Positions 8,036 to 12,218 of a stretch of DNA of 12,218 nucleotides are shown here, piece after piece. Numbering within the stretch: the stretch's first letter is position 1; the number at the start of each line of letters is the position of its first letter. Under the pieces are notes generated by a model. It saw only the letters and a list, made by a program, of their open reading frames with translations. It did not search any database and had not been told where the DNA came from. The position numbers were made by a program, and so were the translations under genes. The DNA lies in the NCBI GenBank assembly GCA_016290695.1, contig JAEEUX010000052.1, positions 1-12,218 of the forward strand, in the 5' to 3' direction. Origin of the DNA: Oscillospiraceae bacterium (GTDB taxonomy: Bacteria > Bacillota > Clostridia > Oscillospirales > Oscillospiraceae).

Positions 8036-8062
8036 TAAAGTTTTACCTCATTATGCCGATAC
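8036..8062 (+). promoter_or_regulatory. Sigma-28 (SigD/FliA) type flagellar promoter
   Basis: TAAAGTTT at 8036-8043, an 11-base spacer, then GCCGATAC at 8055-8062. The known sigma-28 consensus is TAAAGTTT-N11-GCCGATAA (TAAA-N15-GCCGATAT in B. subtilis), so 15 of the 16 specified bases match and the spacing is exact. Transcription would start near 8069-8071, about 120 bases before the ATG at 8191. The match stands in an AT-rich intergenic stretch in the right direction for the next gene. A TATAAT at 8080-8085 with a weak GATACA 16 bases upstream (8058-8063) could be a second, sigma-A promoter. Confidence 0.8.
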
Positions 8063-8069
8063 ATATTTG

Positions 8070-8190
8070 TGAAAGATAATATAATTTAATAACTAACGAT
8101 CAGGTAGAGTTTATGAGGGATAGTTTTTTCTGTTGGTGAGAAAATATTTATCTTCTATCTATGGATAAGAACACGCAAGGAGGCGTAATT
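8070..8190 (+). other. AT-rich leader of the orphan gene
   Basis: The predicted untranslated leader. It holds a nine-codon ORF (8113-8139, MRDSFFCW then stop) with only a partial ribosome site (AGG at 8102-8104). There is also a weak A/T-rich hairpin (GATAG 8119-8123 with CTATC 8155-8159; TTTTCT 8126-8131 with AGAAAA 8139-8144). I see no known riboswitch core; the cyclic-di-GMP GEMM pattern that sometimes precedes motility genes is not present. Significance is unclear. Confidence 0.35.
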
Positions 8191-8193
8191 ATG
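8177..8193 (+). promoter_or_regulatory. Strong ribosome binding site deciding the orphan gene start
   Basis: AAGGAGG at 8177-8183 lies seven bases before the ATG at 8191-8193. An in-frame ATG at 8161 has no ribosome site upstream and would place the AAGGAGG inside the coding region, so 8191 is preferred. Confidence 0.85.
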
Positions 8194-9177
8194 ACTATCG
8201 CAGGGATTAGCTCAAATGTATCGATATTCGCCGCGCGGGGTTCAGCGCACGAAAAGAGCGCGATTGCAAACATGATTTCCTCTGCGGAAATTGGTGAGAA
8301 TAGCATCGCCAACTCTCCCGCCGCAATCGTGGATATCAGCGAACCGGCGAAGCAGATGGCGCAAGCGCTGCCGGAGCCTGAAAGCGAGGAGAAAATTGAC
8401 GGTTCTTTAAAACTCACCGACATTCTCTTTAGCCCCGAGATTCAAAAAGCGGCGCATGACAGGATAATTGAGATTACGACCCGCCCGAGCGAGCCGATGG
8501 ACGTTGAGGAGCAGATACGTTCATGGCATTTTCTATTCGATTCCGGTTCCCCGGAGGAGAAAATGGACCTCGCGCTGGGCAATGAATCGCTTAATTCTTC
8601 GTGGGTCACACACGAGCTGACACTCGCGCTGCGACAGACGGCGTTCAACAAAACGGCGAGCGTTGAGCAGCGGGCGATAAACCGAGAATCGGCGCTGAAA
8701 TGCGCGCAGTACATTGCGGATAAGTATTTAGCCTCAGGCAAAAAAGATAAATTCATGTCCGCAGTCAACAGAATTTATACGGAAGACCTCTACAACGACA
8801 AGGGCTACTACGAGATAGAACCCGACAAATGGGTGAGAAACGGCAGCAGCTGGGTTGGCGGCAAGCTCAGGTCGCCAGATTATCGGATAATAGGATTTGA
8901 CCGAGCTTATCGTAAGGCTCACGGTATTGAAAGCACATATCTTTATAAAATAGGAAGTCCCGAGCACACAGAATACATCCATGCATTGACTGATTTCCTA
9001 TCTAACGCCACTCCTGAGGAAAAGGCGGAAATGGAGTCCTACGGCAAAAAGCTTATGGACGACAAGGAAAACGCAGTGGACAGGGCTACTTTCAAAGCGA
9101 AAAACAACTTCAACCGTGAGCTTTTCAACAATAATATATCAAGGCTGCTCAAAGCATTTGAGCCGAAGGCGTCTTAA
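8191..9177 (+). CDS. Unrecognised 328-residue protein, probable SigD-controlled motility-associated protein
   Basis: I do not recognise the family. The protein has no signal peptide and no membrane helix. Residues 1-70 are low in complexity (Ser, Ala, Asn, Glu) and look disordered; they include IVDISEPAKQMA (46-57), which resembles the V-x-I/L-S-x-x-A-K segment near the start of FlgM and of other flagella-associated proteins. Residues about 70-328 look mainly helical and charged, with an R-E-S-A-L-K-C-A-Q-Y-I-A-D-K-Y helix (about 165-182) followed by an aromatic stretch (GYYEIEPDKWVRNGSSWVGG) and a basic, Asn-rich C-terminus. It is too long for FlgM and lacks that family's C-terminal sigma-binding segment. 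It stands alone between two terminators, behind a sigma-28 promoter, so I infer expression with the late flagellar genes. Possible roles include a flagellar regulator, chaperone or exported substrate. None is shown. Confidence 0.8.
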   Translation: MTIAGISSNVSIFAARGSAHEKSAIANMISSAEIGENSIANSPAAIVDISEPAKQMAQALPEPESEEKIDGSLKLTDILFSPEIQKAAHDRIIEITTRPSEPMDVEEQIRSWHFLFDSGSPEEKMDLALGNESLNSSWVTHELTLALRQTAFNKTASVEQRAINRESALKCAQYIADKYLASGKKDKFMSAVNRIYTEDLYNDKGYYEIEPDKWVRNGSSWVGGKLRSPDYRIIGFDRAYRKAHGIESTYLYKIGSPEHTEYIHALTDFLSNATPEEKAEMESYGKKLMDDKENAVDRATFKAKNNFNRELFNNNISRLLKAFEPKAS

Positions 9178-9214
9178 ACAAGACGGAGCCCGATAATTCC
9201 TGCTCGATATGAAC

Positions 9215-9249
9215 AAAAAATGCCGAAGCGGCGCCGCTTCGGCATTTTT
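9215..9249. terminator. Bidirectional terminator between the orphan gene and trmD
   Basis: The arms TGCCGAAGCG (9221-9230) and CGCTTCGGCA (9235-9244) form a perfect 10-bp stem around GCGC; the whole 24 bases are a perfect palindrome. Six A's precede it (9215-9220) and five T's follow (9245-9249), so it can end transcription in both directions. It lies between convergent genes, 37 bases after the orphan gene and 19 bases after the end of trmD on the other strand. Confidence 0.92.
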
Positions 9250-9268
9250 ATATGGCGGGGGCTGAAAC

Positions 9269-10021
9269 TCAGCCCTCGCCCTCGCTCATTATTTCGTCTA
9301 TAAGCTTCCTGTCGTTTTTATCCGGCGCAAAGCGCTCGAACATATCGGGGCGCTTCTGCATGGTGCGTTTCAGCGCCTGCTTGCGCCGCCATCTGGCGAT
9401 ATTCGCGTGGTGGCCGGAGAGCAGCACCTCCGGGACCTTTCTGCCGTTCCATTCAAGCGGGCGGGAATACTGCGGGTATTCTAAAAGCCCGTTCCAGTGG
9501 CTTTCGTCGGTGAAGCAGTCCTCGTCCGCCAAAACGCCGGGGACGAGGCGGCACACGGAATCGGCTATCGCAAGCGCGGGGAGCTCGCCGCCGGTGAGGA
9601 CGAAATCGCCTATCGAAATCTCTTCATCGACGCATTCCTCGATGAAGCGTTCGTCCACACCCTCGTAATGCCCGCAGACGATGATGAAGCGCTCGTAATC
9701 GCGCTTGAGGCGCTTTGCGTCCTCCTGCTTGAAAACGCGGCCCTGCGGCGTCATGTAAATGGTATGCAGGCGCTCGGCTGCGTCCGCGCAAATGCTGCGC
9801 CAGCAGTCGTAAAGCGGCTGAGCCTGCATGACCATGCCCATGCCGCCGCCGTATGGGTAATCATCCACCTGCTTCTGCTTGTTCGTGGTATAATCGCGGA
9901 TCTGGTGGAAGTTTATTTTTACTATGCCGTTTTCCTGCGCCTTGCCGATTATGCTTTCGTTCATCACGGCGGCGAGGGTATCGGTGAACAGCGTCATTAT
10001 ATCAATAGTGAGAGCGAGCAT
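9269..10021 (-). CDS. trmD: tRNA (guanine(37)-N1)-methyltransferase TrmD
   Basis: Methylates G37 next to the tRNA anticodon using S-adenosylmethionine, which keeps the reading frame during translation. The 250-residue protein has the SPOUT trefoil-knot signatures: YGGGMGMVMQAQPLYD (57-72), the CGHYEGVDERFIE segment (116-128), IGDFVLTGGELPA (137-149, AdoMet site) and the C-terminal EVLLSGHHANIARWR (197-211). The expected catalytic acidic residue, Asp in the E. coli-type DSF motif, appears to be Glu172 in ESHWNGLLEYPQYSRP; the alignment here is by eye. GGAGG lies seven bases before the ATG. The start is 16 bases after the rimM stop, in the same operon. It is the last gene before the shared terminator; rplS does not follow. 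Confidence 0.96.
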   Translation of the reverse strand: MLALTIDIMTLFTDTLAAVMNESIIGKAQENGIVKINFHQIRDYTTNKQKQVDDYPYGGGMGMVMQAQPLYDCWRSICADAAERLHTIYMTPQGRVFKQEDAKRLKRDYERFIIVCGHYEGVDERFIEECVDEEISIGDFVLTGGELPALAIADSVCRLVPGVLADEDCFTDESHWNGLLEYPQYSRPLEWNGRKVPEVLLSGHHANIARWRRKQALKRTMQKRPDMFERFAPDKNDRKLIDEIMSEGEG

Positions 10022-10037
10022 TGCCTGACCTCCGCGT

Positions 10038-10529
10038 TTACATCCCCTCTATGAGGGAAACTACTATCTTCTCGTTATCCGGGTCTATCTCCTTGATAAA
10101 CTCGGGAACGTCGGGCACAAGGTGCATCCCGTCCGGCGATTTTATCTCATAGAGCTTGCCTGCGGGCGCATCGAAAACGTCGTTGAGTATGCCTATCTGC
10201 GCGCCCTGCTCGTCGTAAACGGGAAGGCCGATAATGTCCTGAATGAACCAGCTTCCCTTGGGAAGCTTTGCGTCGTCGCGGTTTATTTCGACGACCTTGC
10301 CCTTGAGCTTCATTGCGTCGTTTATATCGTTTATCCCGTCGAACAGGATTATCGCGCATTCCTTGTGGATGCGGACGGACAGGACGCCGTAAGGCTTGCC
10401 GGATATATATAAAGTCTTGAATTTTTTTATAAACTCGGGCTCGTCGCACCAGGGCTGGAGCTTAACCTCGCCCCTGACGCCATGGGTGTTGACTATCTGC
10501 CCGCATTCAAGATATTGTTTCTTTTCCAT
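10038..10529 (-). CDS. rimM: Ribosome maturation factor RimM
   Basis: Helps the 30S subunit head mature by binding S19, in the cytoplasm. The 163-residue length is typical. The N-terminal barrel carries CGQIVNTHGVRGEVKL (residues 9-24), the family signature. The second half (from about residue 92, GSWFIQDIIGLPVYDEQG) is the PRC-type barrel, with the LYEIKSPDG and VPDVPEFIKEID segments expected for RimM. AGGAG lies seven bases before the ATG. The upstream gap to khpA (88 bases) contains a long perfect hairpin, so rimM and trmD may be expressed at a different level from rpsP and khpA. Confidence 0.95.
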   Translation of the reverse strand: MEKKQYLECGQIVNTHGVRGEVKLQPWCDEPEFIKKFKTLYISGKPYGVLSVRIHKECAIILFDGINDINDAMKLKGKVVEINRDDAKLPKGSWFIQDIIGLPVYDEQGAQIGILNDVFDAPAGKLYEIKSPDGMHLVPDVPEFIKEIDPDNEKIVVSLIEGM

Positions 10530-10556
10530 ATTCAGTCTCCTAAAAGAAAAACCAAA

Positions 10557-10604
10557 GGGTGCTTATAGAGGGCGTGCAAGAGTGCAGGCCCTTTATAAGC
10601 ACCC
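10557..10604 (-). terminator. Long hairpin between khpA and rimM, possible attenuator or mRNA processing structure
   Basis: Arms 10557-10573 and 10588-10604 form a 17-bp stem with a single G-T wobble (outer part GGGTGCTTATA with TATAAGCACCC). The 14-base loop has an inner TGCA/TGCA pair. Read on the operon strand, the stem is followed by TTTGG, then T5, C and T4, so it can act as a partial intrinsic terminator that leaks into rimM-trmD. A T5 also lies on the other side of the stem (10608-10612), so the structure looks symmetrical. Confidence 0.6.
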
Positions 10605-10617
10605 CTATTTTTGAGCA

Positions 10618-10848
10618 TCAATCAACAATCTCGACTGAGACTCTTTTGCCGCTGCGCTGAGCAAGCGACTTGACGAGGACGCGGATATCCTTGGCGATGC
10701 GCCCCTGTCTGCCGATGACCTTGCCCATATCGCCCTCCGCGACGCGAAGCTCGAGAACGGTTTCATTGTTCTCCTCGCGCTCGGAAACCGTGACCTCATC
10801 AGGATTATCGACAAGGCTGCGGGCAATGTAAAGTAAAAGCTCTTTCAT
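10618..10848 (-). CDS. khpA: KH-domain RNA-binding protein KhpA
   Basis: A 76-residue protein that is almost entirely one KH domain, with the RNA-binding loop V-I-G-R-Q-G-R (residues 44-50, GxxG at 46-49) and following helix IAKDIRVLV. By family knowledge KhpA binds RNA, often as a partner of KhpB/Jag, and affects cell division and small-RNA handling in Firmicutes. Position between rpsP and rimM is the standard Firmicute arrangement. The start ATG at 10848-10846 has AAAGGA about 12 bases upstream, longer than ideal, so translation may be moderate or partly coupled to rpsP, which ends 34 bases earlier. Confidence 0.95.
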   Translation of the reverse strand: MKELLLYIARSLVDNPDEVTVSEREENNETVLELRVAEGDMGKVIGRQGRIAKDIRVLVKSLAQRSGKRVSVEIVD

Positions 10849-10882
10849 TGTAAAGACCGATCCTTTCGCTCATCAACTTGCG

Positions 10883-11122
10883 TTACAGAACGCCTTCCTT
10901 TTTAAGCAGAGCTTTAACGGTATCGGTGGGCTGTGCGCCGTTCTTGATCCATTCGATAGCACGCTCTTTGTTTACTTTGACCTCAGAAGGCTCTGCGAGG
11001 GGATTATAGGTTCCGATTTCCTCGATGCATCTGCCGTCACGGGGGAAGTGGGAGTCTGCTACTACTATTCTGTAAAAGGGAGCTTTCTTAGCGCCCATTC
11101 TGCGAAGTCTGATTTTTACCAT
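10883..11122 (-). CDS. rpsP: 30S ribosomal protein bS16
   Basis: A structural protein of the 30S body. The 79-residue sequence MVKIRLRRMGAKKAPFYRIV at the N-terminus, then VADSHFPRDGRCIEEIGTYNP and the C-terminal W-I-K-N-G-A-Q-P-T-D-T-V segment, is a clear full-length bS16. A strong ribosome site, GGAGGTGA, lies six bases before the ATG, in line with high expression. It follows ffh by 75 bases, with a small hairpin between them. Confidence 0.98.
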   Translation of the reverse strand: MVKIRLRRMGAKKAPFYRIVVADSHFPRDGRCIEEIGTYNPLAEPSEVKVNKERAIEWIKNGAQPTDTVKALLKKEGVL

Positions 11123-11158
11123 TTCGATTCACCTCCAAATGAAAACTGTGTATATGGA

Positions 11159-11175
11159 AAATGCCTGCGGCATTT
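11159..11175 (-). terminator. Small hairpin between ffh and rpsP
   Basis: AAATGCC (11159-11165) and GGCATTT (11169-11175) form a 7-bp stem with a TGC loop. On the operon strand the right arm ends in a short T4 run before CC. It is weak for a terminator and may only reduce read-through or protect mRNA ends. Confidence 0.35.
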
Positions 11176-11197
11176 AACCAACAATTGAAAATCGGGC

Positions 11198-12218
11198 TCA
11201 CATCCCGAAGGGGAACGCGCCCTTTCTGCCCTTAGCGCCGCGCATGAAGCGCTTCATACCCTTGCCGGTCATCTGCTTCATCATAGTCTGCATGGCGGAA
11301 AACTGCTTAAGGAGACGGTTTACGTCTACAACGTCGGTGCCGCTTCCGGCAGCTATGCGCTTTTTGCGGCTGCTGTTAAGAACCTCGGGGTTATTGCGCT
11401 CATAAGGCGTCATTGAAAGGATGATGGCTTCTGTCTTTGCCGTCGCCTTTTCATTGATGGAGGCGCCGCTGAGCGCCTTTGCGTCGATGCCGGGGATCAT
11501 GCCGGCTATGTCGGCGAGCGAGCCCATTGACTTTAAAGAAACGAGCTGCTCGTAAAAATCGGAAAGGGTGAATTTGTTTTTAAGGAGCTTATCCGCCATC
11601 TCGGCGGCCTTTTTCTCGTCAAAGCTTTGCTCCGCCTTCTCGATGAGGGTGAGAATGTCGCCCATGCCGAGGATGCGCGAAGCCATGCGGTCGGGGTGGA
11701 AGGCCTCGATACCGTCGAGCTTTTCGCCGATGCCGGCGAATTTAATGGGTTTGCCCGTGACGGCCTTAACTGAAAGCGCAGCGCCGCCTCGTGCGTCGCC
11801 GTCAAGCTTTGTGAGAAATACGCCGGTTATGCCGAGCGCGTCGTCAAAGGCCTTGGCTGTGTTCACGGCGTCCTGGCCCGTCATGGCGTCGATAACGAGA
11901 AGAATTTCGTCGGGATTAACGGCGGCCTTGATGTTTTTAAGCTCGTCCATGAGCGCCTCGTCGATATGGAGGCGGCCTGCCGTATCAAGGAAAACTATGT
12001 CGTTGCCGTGCTTTTTCGCGTGGTCAACGGCGGCCTTGGCTATGTTGACGGGGTTCTCCGTACCCATCTGGAAAACGGGAACCTCCACCTGCGCGCCGAC
12101 GGTTTCGAGCTGCTTGATGGCGGCGGGGCGGTAAATGTCGCAGGCGACGAGAAGGGGCCTGTGCCCGTCTTTTTTGGTAAATGCGGCAAGCTTTGCGCCG
12201 TTCGTCGTTTTACCCGCG
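11198..12218 (-). CDS. ffh: Signal recognition particle protein Ffh (C-terminal part; 5' end beyond the window)
   Basis: The GTPase subunit of the signal recognition particle, which binds the SRP RNA and signal peptides of nascent membrane proteins. The reading frame is open to the right edge; the first residues seen are AGKTTN, the end of the P-loop, so roughly the N-terminal 100 residues are missing. Visible next are DIYRPAAIKQLE, the G3 motif DTAGRLHID (about 11986-11960), G4 TKLDGDARGG (about 11812-11783) and G5 GIGEKLDGIEAFHP. The C-terminal M domain (about 11198-11600) ends in the methionine-rich MQTMMKQMTGKGMKRFMRG segment, which separates Ffh from FtsY. Standard neighbour of rpsP in Firmicutes. 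Confidence 0.97.
   Translation of the reverse strand, partial: AGKTTNGAKLAAFTKKDGHRPLLVACDIYRPAAIKQLETVGAQVEVPVFQMGTENPVNIAKAAVDHAKKHGNDIVFLDTAGRLHIDEALMDELKNIKAAVNPDEILLVIDAMTGQDAVNTAKAFDDALGITGVFLTKLDGDARGGAALSVKAVTGKPIKFAGIGEKLDGIEAFHPDRMASRILGMGDILTLIEKAEQSFDEKKAAEMADKLLKNKFTLSDFYEQLVSLKSMGSLADIAGMIPGIDAKALSGASINEKATAKTEAIILSMTPYERNNPEVLNSSRKKRIAAGSGTDVVDVNRLLKQFSAMQTMMKQMTGKGMKRFMRGAKGRKGAFPFGM

Noticed and set aside
8161..8190. ATG at 8161 as the start of the orphan protein
   Set aside because: No ribosome site precedes it, while AAGGAGG sits seven bases before the ATG at 8191.
7948..8190. Cyclic-di-GMP or other riboswitch in the leader of the orphan gene
   Set aside because: None of the conserved core strings of GEMM riboswitches or of other classes I know can be found; only a weak A/T hairpin is present.
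8191..9177. The orphan protein as FlgM (anti-sigma-28)
   Set aside because: It is 328 residues compared with about 90 for FlgM, and the FlgM C-terminal sigma-binding segment is not recognisable; only a short N-terminal motif is similar.
9497..10054. Long open frame on the + strand opposite trmD
   Set aside because: It is antisense to a fully conserved trmD, has no ribosome site and its sequence mirrors trmD codon structure.
10557..10604. Terminal inverted repeats of a miniature mobile element
   Set aside because: The arms are separated by only 14 bases and I see no flanking target duplication; a transcript hairpin explains it better.

Overview
The window looks like the chromosome of a Clostridia-class Firmicute, probably from the Oscillospiraceae/Christensenellales part of the class and probably motile. 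The pointers are a moderate GC content with frequent ATA codons, strong AGGAGG-type ribosome binding sites, ECF transporter genes directly before truA, a DUF5711-like/CvpA pair, a ClpE-type Clp ATPase and the ffh-rpsP-khpA-rimM-trmD gene order. The lineage is inferred from gene content and order, not from a marker search. No mobile element, tRNA, rRNA or CRISPR array is visible.

Positions 1-7885, all on the + strand, form a tightly packed series. It holds a 3' fragment of ecfA1, then ecfA2 and ecfT (the energising module of a group II ECF vitamin/metal importer), truA (tRNA pseudouridine synthase), a membrane-anchored DUF5711-like protein, a CvpA-family membrane protein, a CDP-alcohol phosphatidyltransferase (pgsA-like, phospholipid synthesis) and a zinc-finger Clp ATPase of the ClpE type. 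Most junctions are short gaps or overlaps. A rho-independent terminator at 7904-7947 closes the series.

Positions 7948-9249 are an island with one gene. An unrecognised 328-residue protein (8191-9177, +) is preceded by a close match to a sigma-28/SigD flagellar promoter at 8036-8062 and followed by a perfect palindromic terminator at 9215-9249. This is the most interesting part of the window: a probable single-gene member of the motility regulon with unknown function. Its N-terminus is disordered-looking and carries a FlgM-like VDIS-x-x-A-K segment.

Positions 9269-12218, on the - strand, hold the translation/secretion operon, read from the right edge leftwards: ffh (the 5' part lies beyond the window), rpsP, khpA, rimM and trmD. 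The rplS gene that often follows trmD is absent; the shared terminator ends the unit instead. A 17-bp-stem hairpin sits between khpA and rimM, and a smaller one between ffh and rpsP. Both are candidates for differential expression within the operon.
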